Shown here piece after piece: positions 18,027 through 26,124 of a stretch of 31,223 bases of DNA. Each line of letters begins with the position of its first letter. The stretch's first letter is position 1. The notes beneath the pieces are model-generated. The model was not told where the DNA came from and did not search any database. It was given only the letters and a program-made list of their open reading frames with translations. This stretch comes from CANLBN01 sp047638515. Its GTDB lineage: Bacteria; Pseudomonadota; Gammaproteobacteria; Pseudomonadales; Cellvibrionaceae. The stretch spans positions 1-31,223 of the forward strand of contig JBLIME010000005.1 in NCBI GenBank assembly GCA_047638515.1, read 5' to 3'. A program made the position numbers and the translations under genes.

Positions 18027-18767
18027 TTAAATAGCTATCCACTGATGTTCGATCAAGAGTTTATCGTTAAGCTGAACACTGCCGTTAAACTCATCGCCTT
18101 TATTAATAATGCCGACACCTGCGGGTGTTCCCGTCATTATAATATCGCCATCCTCTAAACTTACAAAAGATAAAATTTCGTTGATTATATCTGTTGGTTT
18201 AAACAACATCATAGACACATCGCCTTGTTGTACCATGCGATTATTGATACTCAAACTTAGTGAAAGATTGCTAATATCAGAGGGTTCAATAGGTACAAAA
18301 TGACTAAAAACAGCAGCGCCATCGAATACCTTGGCACGCTCCCACGGCAGACCTTTTTCTTTGAGTTTTTTTTGTGTGTCTCTTCGCGTTAAATCGAGTC
18401 CAAAAGCAACTGCAGAAATCATACTATTTTGGACAAGAAAACATAATTCGGATTCATAGTGATGCAATTCAATATCACTAGTGTCGCTGGAGTCAAAAAA
18501 CGACTCGGAGCCATTAACTAAGGTGTTAGCTGCGCTGACTCTTGAGTTATCTGAGGAATTGCTTGCTGTATGGACCTTAAAACTTTGAGACGAGCTAGTC
18601 AGCACTGTGCTAATTGCAGAATTAGGCTTCAAAAAAATAATCTGGCTAGTCGGTACGGTATTACCTAGCTCTTTGGCGTGCGCTACATAATTACGACCAA
18701 TGCAGACTATTTTAGAGGGAGTGACTGTATTTTTTTTCTCACCGTTGAGGCAGATGATGGTTTTCAT
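18027..18767 (-). CDS. Fumarylacetoacetate hydrolase (FAH) family protein with a Ser-rich insertion
   Basis: 246-residue enzyme of the FAH/acylpyruvase family, which cleaves C-C bonds of acylpyruvates or decarboxylates oxaloacetate with a Mg ion. IVCIGRNYVAHAKELGN opens the fold, HHYESEL carries the metal-binding Glu pair (E105, E107), D125 in FGLDLT is the third ligand, and EDGDIIMTGTPAGVG lies near the end. Between KPNSA (47-51) and HHYESEL (102-108) there are about 34 more residues than in E. coli YcgM, and 14 of residues 58-97 are Ser. The active-site residues remain intact. It begins 21 nt after the MocR regulator stop, so it is very likely co-transcribed with it. The link to sulfonate metabolism is unclear. 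The ribosome binding site is weak. Confidence 0.85.
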   Translation of the reverse strand: MKTIICLNGEKKNTVTPSKIVCIGRNYVAHAKELGNTVPTSQIIFLKPNSAISTVLTSSSQSFKVHTASNSSDNSRVSAANTLVNGSESFFDSSDTSDIELHHYESELCFLVQNSMISAVAFGLDLTRRDTQKKLKEKGLPWERAKVFDGAAVFSHFVPIEPSDISNLSLSLSINNRMVQQGDVSMMLFKPTDIINEILSFVSLEDGDIIMTGTPAGVGIINKGDEFNGSVQLNDKLLIEHQWIAI

Positions 18768-18788
18768 TTGGCAATCAACTTTGATAAA

Positions 18789-20285
18789 TTAAGCATTTGT
18801 CGGGGCCATGCTGTGAATAATGTCGGCCAATTTTTTGATGCCTTCTTCTATTTTATTCTCTGCAATGGCAGAGAATCCTAAACGAAAAAAGTTTAACGGT
18901 GGGTTATCTGATAAAAAATGAATATCTCCGGGCTCAATTAAAATACCTGCGTCTGCTGCTAAATCTTTCAATAGGCGGCTATCTAGATATGCTGGGCCTC
19001 TCACCCAGTAAGAGGAGCCCCCATAGGTAGGAGGTTGTGCCGAATCGGGTAGATATTTATCAAGCACCTCTTTTACCAAGCGGCAGCGCTCGCGATACAC
19101 ATGCACAATGTTGCGCACTAAGGTATCGTGATAACCACGGGCTAAAAACAAAGCTACCGAGCGCTGGTTGTTGGAAGCTGGGTGCCTAAGCATCAAGCGC
19201 CGCAATGCGCGCAGCTCGCGAATGAGTTCAACAGGACCAACCATATAGCCCATGCGTAGACCCGGCGATAGCGTTTTAGATAGACTACTCAAATATATCA
19301 CGCGATCATTATTATCGAGGCTTTTTAAGGCCGGTAAAGGATTATGGTCGTAATTAATTTCGCTTTCATAATCATCTTCAATCAGAATTATATCGGCATC
19401 CGCAGCTTTTTGCAGAAGCTTATAACGGCTCTCAAGCGGCATAGTCACAGTTGTTGGGGATTGATGACTTGGCGTCACGTAAATACAATCACACCCATCG
19501 AGCTCGTCGGTAATCTCTAATCCATCGTCACCAACGGCTAAGGCTTTAAGAGTTGCGGGAGTCTGTGCCGCAATATTGCGAATATCGACGTAGCCTGGAT
19601 CTTCTAAACCCATCACACTGCCACTACCCAATAATAGATTAGCCAATAAATACAGCGCGTGTTGGGCGCCGACGGTGATCAAAATTTGTTCGGGATCAAC
19701 CCAGACACCCCTACGTGGGAGTAAGCGTTTGTGTATTTGTTCAATTAATAATGGATCGTCATGGTCAAAATGATCTGACGTCCAATCCTTAATGGAGCTA
19801 ACGCTAAAGGCATCACGGCAGCATTCTCGCCAATTATTAATTGGAAATAAGTTAGAGTCTAACTGCCCATAAATAAAAGGGTAGTCGTACTTTTTCCAAT
19901 CGAGCGGCTTATTAATATTTTTTTGTTCAGAGGGTTTTTTGACGAGTCGCTTCGACCAGTTTGGTAGGCTCTTTGAAAGACCAGTCGCAATGTTTGGACC
20001 TTGAGTAGCATTAACGCAGACCTGCCCTTGGAGCACATCCGGATTCACAAAATAGCCACTGCGCTCACGCGCTACAAGGTAGCCATCATTGAGCAGATGG
20101 TCATAGGCAAGAATAACCGTATTACGAGCTACATTGAGCTGTTTAGATAAATTGCGACTTGAGGGTAACGGCTTATCTAATGAAATTTGTTTGCGATTGA
20201 TTGCATTGACAACCTGCTCACGAATTTGCTTTTGTAGGCTAAGTTCGCTCTTAGGATTTAGATGAAATAATTGATCAATAGACAT
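18789..20285 (-). CDS. MocR/TauR-type transcriptional regulator (GntR wHTH + aminotransferase-like domain)
   Basis: About 498 residues. Residues 10-80 are a GntR-type winged helix (LPSSRNLSKQLNVARNTVIL, then GYLVARERSGYFV). Residues 110-490 are a fold-type I aminotransferase-like domain, with TPSHQSPTT at 271-279, D304/D305 in IEDDYESE, and the PLP lysine K337 in YLSSLSKTLSPGLRMGY. MocR proteins sense amines through PLP; TauR activates taurine genes and PdxR or GabR control other amine pathways. Its position just after the sulfite-oxidation and transport genes suggests a TauR-like role. I chose the ATG at 20285 because GTGAG sits close before it and because this start fits the family; the frame continues upstream to 20303. 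A palindrome lies about 40 nt before the start. It probably forms an operon with the FAH gene. Confidence 0.88.
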   Translation of the reverse strand: MSIDQLFHLNPKSELSLQKQIREQVVNAINRKQISLDKPLPSSRNLSKQLNVARNTVILAYDHLLNDGYLVARERSGYFVNPDVLQGQVCVNATQGPNIATGLSKSLPNWSKRLVKKPSEQKNINKPLDWKKYDYPFIYGQLDSNLFPINNWRECCRDAFSVSSIKDWTSDHFDHDDPLLIEQIHKRLLPRRGVWVDPEQILITVGAQHALYLLANLLLGSGSVMGLEDPGYVDIRNIAAQTPATLKALAVGDDGLEITDELDGCDCIYVTPSHQSPTTVTMPLESRYKLLQKAADADIILIEDDYESEINYDHNPLPALKSLDNNDRVIYLSSLSKTLSPGLRMGYMVGPVELIRELRALRRLMLRHPASNNQRSVALFLARGYHDTLVRNIVHVYRERCRLVKEVLDKYLPDSAQPPTYGGSSYWVRGPAYLDSRLLKDLAADAGILIEPGDIHFLSDNPPLNFFRLGFSAIAENKIEEGIKKLADIIHSMAPTNA

Positions 20286-20324
20286 AATCTCACTATACAT
20301 CAATTACATTCTGTTCTTATAGGA

Positions 20325-20339
20325 AATTCGCCGCGAATT
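20325..20339. promoter_or_regulatory. Palindrome upstream of the MocR gene
   Basis: AATTCG (20325-20330) and CGAATT (20334-20339) flank a 3-nt centre, 40-54 nt before the MocR start codon and in the 129-nt gap after the SLC13-type gene. The symmetry and place fit an autoregulatory operator, or a small hairpin in the transcript. There is no T-run, so it is not a terminator. Confidence 0.4.
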
Positions 20340-20414
20340 AGGTGGGCAGTAACGCAGATAACAAAATGGGCGATCTCTACGAAAAATGGCACAAGAGACG
20401 ATAAGAATCAGACC

Positions 20415-22358
20415 TTAAAACAAGACATTGACCATGGTAATTAATACCATTAAAAATAATACTGTCATGATACCACCGGCTTTAATAAAATCAGCCACCG
20501 TGTAACCTGCAGGCCCCATAATTAAGGCATTAACTTGATGTGTCGGTATTAAAAAAGAATTCGAGGTTGCTAGTGCCACAATTAATGCAAATACAGCGGG
20601 GTCTCCACCGGCACCAACGGCAATATTTATCGCCAACGGTACCAATAGTACCGTTGCACCAACATTTGACATCACCAGTGTAAAAAATGTCGCCAAAATT
20701 GCAACGGCTAGTTGCAGCCCCCAAATAGGTACACCATCAAACACGCCCAAGGTTTTATCCGCAATCCACGCAGCTGTGCCTGTTAGCTCCACGGCCATGC
20801 CCAATGGGATAAGGCTTGCCAACAAGAAGACTGTTTTCCAACTGACGGCAGCGTAAGCCTCTTCGATACTGAGTACACCGGATAAAACCATTCCAATCGC
20901 TCCAGTTAAAAGAGCGATAGACAGGCGAATATCTGTGAACAAGACCATCGCTAATGCAATACCAAAAAAACTTAACGCCCACGACACCTTGTGCTGACGT
21001 AACTTTTCACTTTTTGGGTACCCCGTCGTCATTACAATAAAATTACGATCGCGCTCTAATAATTCAAGCGTGTCCCAGCTGGTGTGGCCAACCAAGGTGT
21101 CACCTGCTTGGTACGGAATATCGCGAACACCTTGGCCTTCACGCGATGTCTCACCCGCACGGTGCAGAGCAATCATCGCAAAACCATAGGTATTGCGCAG
21201 GCGGACATCTTGCGCCGATTTACCAATTAGCTGAGAACCCGGGGGGATAACAATCTCGGCAATCCCCGCTTTTGCGGCGGACAGACTATCGGAAAAAGTA
21301 TCTAAATCAGGGCGTTTATCTAAGCCATAGTTGATCTCAAATAAAGTCAATGCATTGGGAGCCCCCATCACCGCGAGAATCGAGTTGGCTTCTATGCCCA
21401 CTGTGCGATCTAGACCACCCGCACCAATTCGACGAGTGCCGTTGGGGAACTGGGCAGCGGTAACGCGGATGCTATTCAGATGCTCGACCTCTTCTAGGGT
21501 TTTGCCGACTAGAGGACTACCCGTGGGCACCTGCGCTTCTATAAGAACATATTCAAGACCATAGGTGACTTGAAAATACTCAATAGTCGTTTTAGCACTA
21601 TCTGCGTTCTCACTTTTACTGGTGGTCGGCAACACCAAGCGGCCCAAGACGACAAAGTAGACAATTCCCACCAACACCAACAATAAACCAATAGGCGTTA
21701 CCGAAAACAAAGACCAGGTTTTCATTTGCATCTCGGGTGAGAGTGTTAGGTTCGACGTTAAAATTAGATCGTTTAATAGAATAAGGGGACTGGAGCCGAT
21801 CATGGTCATGGTGCCACCTAAAATAGCACAGAACCCCATTGGCATTAGAAGACGCGAGAGCGGCAGGCCCGTACGCGAAGAAATGCGGCTAACAACCGGC
21901 AAGAATAAGGCAGCAGCACCAACGTTTTGCATAAATGATGAAACAAAAGCAACAGTACCCGAAATAATAGGGATGATTCTACCTTCTGTCTTACCCCCTA
22001 CTTTCAATATCCAATTGGCGACTTTAGCCATCAAACCGGTCTTGTCTAAACCTGTACCGATGATCATAACGGCAATAATAGACACCACTGCGTTACTCGA
22101 GAAGCCATTGAAGAGTGCCTCGGTCGGTACCAGACCATGAGCAATACCCATAAAAGGTGCAAATAAGCTAGTAAGGCCTAAGATCACCATAATAGTAATC
22201 GCTGCTACATCGACAGGCACAAGCTCAAAAGCAAACAAATAAATGGTTAATAGTAAAATGGCACATACCCAAGCAATTTCGATAGTCGGCACATAGTGAC
22301 TAGTAATAATGGCCATTTTAGTAAAAATTATTGCGGCTATTAACTGTTTAAGTGACAT
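20415..22358 (-). CDS. SLC13/DASS-type permease with two RCK_C-like domains
   Basis: 647-residue inner-membrane transporter. Hydrophobic segments fill residues 1-230 and 420-647. Between them a soluble part carries two TrkA-C (RCK_C) type repeats: PTGSPLVGKTLEEVEHLN at about 275 and PPGSQLIGKSAQDVRLRNTYG at about 380. This build is typical of bacterial SLC13-like permeases, some linked to sulfate or sulfonate transport. TEALFNGFSSNAVVSI near 80 and ALATSNSFLIPTHQVNAL near 605 fit the two inverted ion-transporter repeats. Its place right after the SulP gene suggests that it handles a sulfur anion, perhaps exporting the sulfate made by SoeABC or importing a sulfonate. Direction and substrate are inferred. 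Ribosome binding site AGGAA lies before the ATG; the gap to sulP is 59 nt. Confidence 0.85.
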   Translation of the reverse strand: MSLKQLIAAIIFTKMAIITSHYVPTIEIAWVCAILLLTIYLFAFELVPVDVAAITIMVILGLTSLFAPFMGIAHGLVPTEALFNGFSSNAVVSIIAVMIIGTGLDKTGLMAKVANWILKVGGKTEGRIIPIISGTVAFVSSFMQNVGAAALFLPVVSRISSRTGLPLSRLLMPMGFCAILGGTMTMIGSSPLILLNDLILTSNLTLSPEMQMKTWSLFSVTPIGLLLVLVGIVYFVVLGRLVLPTTSKSENADSAKTTIEYFQVTYGLEYVLIEAQVPTGSPLVGKTLEEVEHLNSIRVTAAQFPNGTRRIGAGGLDRTVGIEANSILAVMGAPNALTLFEINYGLDKRPDLDTFSDSLSAAKAGIAEIVIPPGSQLIGKSAQDVRLRNTYGFAMIALHRAGETSREGQGVRDIPYQAGDTLVGHTSWDTLELLERDRNFIVMTTGYPKSEKLRQHKVSWALSFFGIALAMVLFTDIRLSIALLTGAIGMVLSGVLSIEEAYAAVSWKTVFLLASLIPLGMAVELTGTAAWIADKTLGVFDGVPIWGLQLAVAILATFFTLVMSNVGATVLLVPLAINIAVGAGGDPAVFALIVALATSNSFLIPTHQVNALIMGPAGYTVADFIKAGGIMTVLFLMVLITMVNVLF

Positions 22359-22417
22359 ATCTTATTCCTGGAGTAACATTTCACACAAATACTCTCGATG
22401 ATATTTCTTTGTTTTTA

Positions 22418-24250
22418 TTATTGTAAAACTAAATTCTGTTCGCCTCCGATCTCTTTTTGCTCAGATGGTTGTAGCGGTTTTTGTTCTGGACACTGTTGAA
22501 AAATACGTTTGTCGCAGCTATCACAAATATTGATATCGAGCATCGGCACCAGTTCTTTAAGAGCGTCATCAGTTGTCAGATAAAAATTACCGGCTCCGAG
22601 CTTTTCTAAGTAATGCATATGTTCTAGCTCTTTTTTAACTGAATTATTCATCGCACAAAAACTTAAGCGCCCTCCCCGTTTTTGCAACTTCAAAGCCTCC
22701 TGACACAACATTTCAGCGCCGGCAATATCAATAAAATTAATGCCGCTACAATGCAGTAAGATATAAGCGGGGTAGTTGTGACGAGCACTAATTTTTCGAA
22801 TTTGTAATTGAATATAATCAACTGCGCCAAAAAAAGCCGAGCCATCAATCCGAATAATTTTAAGTTGTGGGCACTCTTTTAAATCAAATAAAGCAACGCT
22901 GCGAAGATATGTTCCCGTATTGAAGGGTATCGGTGCAACCTCTGATACTTTAGGTTTTGAGGTGCGACGCAAATAAAGCGTTAACGATAAAATGACACCC
23001 ACATAAATTGCAAACTCTAGCTCAATAAATAAAGTGGATAAGAAAGTAACCACTAAAACAGCTGTCTCCTCTTTGTGACTTTTAATAATTTGAAGAATAT
23101 GGGGGACATCTATGAGATTCCAAGCAATTAACAGTATCGCACCACCCATCGCCGGTAACGGCAGATAAGCCGTAACTTGAGGAATCAGTAATAAGATTAA
23201 TACTAAAATTAATGCTGCAAAAATAGCCGACAGGGGCGATTGAGCACCGGCATCATAATTAGCGCCGGAGCGTGTAAAAGAACCAGAACCTGCATAACAA
23301 GAAAAAAAACTGCCCACAACATTAGACAGACCCTGGCCGATAAATTCTTGATTCCCATCAATACGTTGACCCGAGCGAATGCCTATTGCGCGCGCAATAG
23401 AAACCGCCTCAACTAAGCCCAATACTGCAATTGCGAAGGCACCCGGCAACACCACACTGAGCTGTTCGTGAGAAAAGCTAGGTGCAGAAAAACTTGGCAA
23501 ACTTGACTGCAAGGCACCGACGAGTGCAATGCCGCTATCGGCTCCCTTCATAATCCAAGCAAAAGCACTGGCTATCATCATTCCCAACAGCATGCTCGGT
23601 AGTTTTTTGTTGATTTTTTTAATCACCAGTGTTGCCACAATCGTGATGCCAGCGATCGCCACCGCCAGTAAATTGGTGTCGGGGAGGTGGTTAACTAGTT
23701 GGCTCCAGGTACTTATAAATGAACTGCCTCGATCGATAGGTACACTGAGTACATATTTTAATTGGCTTGTACCAATTAAAATTGCCGCTCCGGCGGTAAA
23801 GCCAATCACAACAGTGTGAGATATAAAATTAACTAACAGACCAAAGCGTGCAACACCAAAACCGAACTGAATTAAGCCGGCAAGTAACGTGATGGTTAAC
23901 GCGACAGAGACAAATTCGGCGCTGCCCGGCGCCGCAACATTACTGGTCACACTCATCACTACGATTGAAATAGCGGCAGTTGGACCTGAGATTAGATGAA
24001 TGGAAGAGCCAAAAAGACCGGCAACAATGGGAGTAATAATTGCGGTATATAGACCGTATTCGGGTGGCAGACCTGCAATCAATGCATAGGCAATACCCTG
24101 AGGCAAGACGATCACTGCGCCGGTAAGGCCGGCGAGTAAATCGGCGTATAGACTTTGACCCGTGACCGTTTTCGCCCAAACGAGAAAAGGAAAAAAACGT
24201 AAGAAAGAAAGACTGTTAAACTTTCTAAATTTAGATTTTCTGGGTGCCAT
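22418..24250 (-). CDS. SulP family anion transporter with STAS domain
   Basis: 610-residue inner-membrane transporter of the SulP/SLC26 family. Residues 15-435 form the membrane core, with the family signature VLPQGIAYALIAGLPPEYGLY near 48-68 and GLSNVVGSFFSCYAGSGSFTRSG near 305-327. Residues 440-570 are a cytoplasmic STAS domain (IIRIDGSAFFGAVDYIQ, then GINFIDIAGAEML). The tail holds a cysteine group, CDSCDKRIFQQC, near 580-591. SulP proteins move sulfate, bicarbonate or dicarboxylates. Next to soeABC, a sulfate or sulfite role is the simplest guess, with export of product or uptake both possible. GGAAG lies just before the ATG. A 13-bp stem separates it from soeC. Confidence 0.9.
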   Translation of the reverse strand: MAPRKSKFRKFNSLSFLRFFPFLVWAKTVTGQSLYADLLAGLTGAVIVLPQGIAYALIAGLPPEYGLYTAIITPIVAGLFGSSIHLISGPTAAISIVVMSVTSNVAAPGSAEFVSVALTITLLAGLIQFGFGVARFGLLVNFISHTVVIGFTAGAAILIGTSQLKYVLSVPIDRGSSFISTWSQLVNHLPDTNLLAVAIAGITIVATLVIKKINKKLPSMLLGMMIASAFAWIMKGADSGIALVGALQSSLPSFSAPSFSHEQLSVVLPGAFAIAVLGLVEAVSIARAIGIRSGQRIDGNQEFIGQGLSNVVGSFFSCYAGSGSFTRSGANYDAGAQSPLSAIFAALILVLILLLIPQVTAYLPLPAMGGAILLIAWNLIDVPHILQIIKSHKEETAVLVVTFLSTLFIELEFAIYVGVILSLTLYLRRTSKPKVSEVAPIPFNTGTYLRSVALFDLKECPQLKIIRIDGSAFFGAVDYIQLQIRKISARHNYPAYILLHCSGINFIDIAGAEMLCQEALKLQKRGGRLSFCAMNNSVKKELEHMHYLEKLGAGNFYLTTDDALKELVPMLDINICDSCDKRIFQQCPEQKPLQPSEQKEIGGEQNLVLQ

Positions 24251-24293
24251 GATCTTCCAATATCAAAAGTAAATTTGTTGCTGAAGTAAACGC

Positions 24294-24338
24294 ATAATGG
24301 CGATGAGCAAGGTAAGCCACCCTATTCATCGCCATTAT
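24294..24338. repeat. 13-bp inverted repeat between soeC and sulP
   Basis: ATAATGGCGATGA (24294-24306) and TCATCGCCATTAT (24326-24338) are exact reverse complements, with a 19-nt loop that holds a further GGT/ACC pair. It lies 28 nt beyond the soeC stop and ends about 44 nt before the sulP start. No T-run follows in either direction. Likely roles are stabilising the soe transcript 3' end or partial attenuation before the transporter genes. Confidence 0.75.
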
Positions 24339-24365
24339 TAAATTAATTAATTAATGAGGAGAAGT

Positions 24366-25295
24366 TTAGGTGCGTTGGTCACCGTGGTAGAGACGTACAA
24401 CGTGTCGCGCCTCGGCAAAAAATAGCCACCGTTCAATCAGCAAACCGCCAATTGTGAGCACTGTAGCTAAAATAGATAAGTCTGGTGAACCACTAAGCAA
24501 TAGTAAAAATGGAATTAAAAAAGCCAGTACCAACATGGCCGCACGCAGGCAGATAATTTTATTTGCAGCAACTGTGTAGCCAAATTCATTATTCAAAAAA
24601 CCGTTAGACGTATGCCCTTGGTCAAATAGCCGAACACTCGCTTGGGTAAAGCCTGTTGCTGTGTTGATTGTACTCCCCGCGGGCTTACCAATCCAAAATA
24701 GATAGATAACCTTTGCGATAGCACCCAACACTAGCAGCGCCGATGCTAATTGATACAAGATACTTGATGTCGTGCCCGTTAATGTAGATTGAATTGCTAT
24801 GAGCAGTAAAGAGCCTGACATTAGACCCAGCAACATGTAATTTACTGGTGTTAGTGATGAGTTCCACTGGCGTATTGTTTTTAAGCTTGCGTAAATCATG
24901 CTGGTGCAAAATAGCGTCAACGCCGCAATCACAGCAGCAGTCACACCCACAGCGATCACAGGGATATCGATAACGGTACCTTGCGTCCAAACGATTGCCA
25001 GATAAGCAAGAAAAAGCGGATAAAATAACACCGCAAAGACTCCCTCGCGCGACAACCAAGAAGTTCTAAAGCGATTAAAAGCACGCCATGCATTTTTCGG
25101 ATTTGCCAAATGTCCCATAGAACAAATCAAACCCAGTGTTATTAATACTAGAGCTATAGTCCCCGATATTAAGATGACATTTGACGCTTGTAGCTGACTA
25201 ATGCCCGTTAAATGGCCTAATATTAAAAGTATGGCCAAACCGTAACCTGCTCCTGACATCACTGTAAAAATTAAAACTGAAAAAGCCGGATGCAT
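24366..25295 (-). CDS. soeC: Sulfite dehydrogenase (quinone) membrane subunit SoeC (DmsC/NrfD-like)
   Basis: 309-residue membrane anchor with about eight hydrophobic segments. It would pass electrons from the iron-sulfur subunit to the quinone pool. It opens HPAFSVLIFTVMSGAGYGLA and contains GHLANPKNAWRAFNRFRTSW followed by LSREG, both typical of the DmsC/SoeC-type anchors. It has no heme-binding signature that I can identify. GAGAGG lies about eight bases before the ATG. It follows soeB after an unusually long 119-nt gap that contains AACAGA repeats and a hairpin. Assignment rests on the family pattern and on its place next to soeA and soeB. Confidence 0.9.
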   Translation of the reverse strand: MHPAFSVLIFTVMSGAGYGLAILLILGHLTGISQLQASNVILISGTIALVLITLGLICSMGHLANPKNAWRAFNRFRTSWLSREGVFAVLFYPLFLAYLAIVWTQGTVIDIPVIAVGVTAAVIAALTLFCTSMIYASLKTIRQWNSSLTPVNYMLLGLMSGSLLLIAIQSTLTGTTSSILYQLASALLVLGAIAKVIYLFWIGKPAGSTINTATGFTQASVRLFDQGHTSNGFLNNEFGYTVAANKIICLRAAMLVLAFLIPFLLLLSGSPDLSILATVLTIGGLLIERWLFFAEARHVVRLYHGDQRT

Positions 25296-25316
25296 TGTGT
25301 GTCCTCTCGTTATCTC

Positions 25317-25399
25317 AACAGATTATCTTTAATAGACATCTATAACAGATAGTGGATAGTCAACGTTTAACAGAAGATTATTACACTCTGTTAAACAGA
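25317..25399. repeat. AACAGA repeats and hairpin in the soeB-soeC gap
   Basis: AACAGA occurs four times, at 25317, 25344, 25369 and 25394, with spacings of 27, 25 and 25 nt. The last two belong to GTTTAACAGA (25365-25374) and TCTGTTAAAC (25387-25396), a perfect 10-bp inverted repeat with a 12-nt loop. The spacing is close to two to two and a half helical turns. It could bind a regulator in tandem or form a processing stem in the soe mRNA. No T-run follows in the direction of transcription. Confidence 0.6.
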
Positions 25400-25414
25400 A
25401 CCAAAAATAAAAAA

Positions 25415-26104
25415 CTAACGTGCAATCATCTTATTAACCCAACCTTTGACAGTACCTTTAAGTGATGCCGTATCAATTTGCTCTTGTACTGGTTTGTTCC
25501 TTGGTGGTAGGTAACTATTCACTGGATTATAGCCAAGCTCGGGCATAAGTGCATTGCCGCCGCGCTCGCGCACTAGCTTGCTAACTTCTGAATCGGGATC
25601 ATCGAAGTCACCAAAAACACGTGAACGTGTGGGGCATGTTAAAACACAAGCGGGTTGACGCTCAGCTTTGGGTAGCTCCATATCGTAAATACGATCGACG
25701 CAAAGCGTACATTTTTTCATCACACCTTGTTCCGGATCGAGCTCACGAGCACCGTAGGGACAAGCCCAAGAGCACAAATTACAACCCATGCACTTATCTT
25801 GGTCCACTAAAACAATACCGTCTTCCTCGCGCTTATAAGACGCACCAGTAGGACATACCGTCACACACTCTGCAGTCTCACAATGCATGCAAGACATTGG
25901 CATATGCACCGTTTTACTATTGGGTGAATCGTCAACTTCATAGGAGCGGATGCGATTTAACCACGAACCAATAGGCTCGCGGGCGTATGGATCTTTATCT
26001 GATAGGGGCCCAATAGTGCCCGATGTATTCCACTGTTTACAGGCAGTCGCGCAAGCGTGGCAACCCACACAAGTATCCAGATCGATAACAAGACCTAGCT
26101 TCAT
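25415..26104 (-). CDS. soeB: Sulfite dehydrogenase (quinone) iron-sulfur subunit SoeB
   Basis: 229-residue cytoplasmic DmsB-like ferredoxin subunit that relays electrons from SoeA to SoeC. Four [4Fe-4S] cluster motifs are visible: C12-C15-C18-C22; C72-C75-C80-C84; C105-C108-C111-C115; and C132-C135 with C153-C157. In each case the ligands are probably swapped between motifs as in other ferredoxin folds. No Tat signal is present, which fits a cytoplasmic complex. The start has GGAG eight bases before the ATG and lies 20 nt after the soeA stop, so the two are translated from one mRNA. Confidence 0.94.
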   Translation of the reverse strand: MKLGLVIDLDTCVGCHACATACKQWNTSGTIGPLSDKDPYAREPIGSWLNRIRSYEVDDSPNSKTVHMPMSCMHCETAECVTVCPTGASYKREEDGIVLVDQDKCMGCNLCSWACPYGARELDPEQGVMKKCTLCVDRIYDMELPKAERQPACVLTCPTRSRVFGDFDDPDSEVSKLVRERGGNALMPELGYNPVNSYLPPRNKPVQEQIDTASLKGTVKGWVNKMIAR

Positions 26105-26124
26105 AGTATTTCTCCGATCCGGTG

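Noticed and set aside
21802..22140. 112-codon plus-strand open frame
   Set aside because: It lies entirely antisense to the SLC13-type permease and has the composition expected of a complement of membrane-protein codons.
24685..25059. 124-codon minus-strand frame, Cys-rich
   Set aside because: Same strand but another frame inside soeC; the Cys and Arg richness arises from shifted membrane codons.
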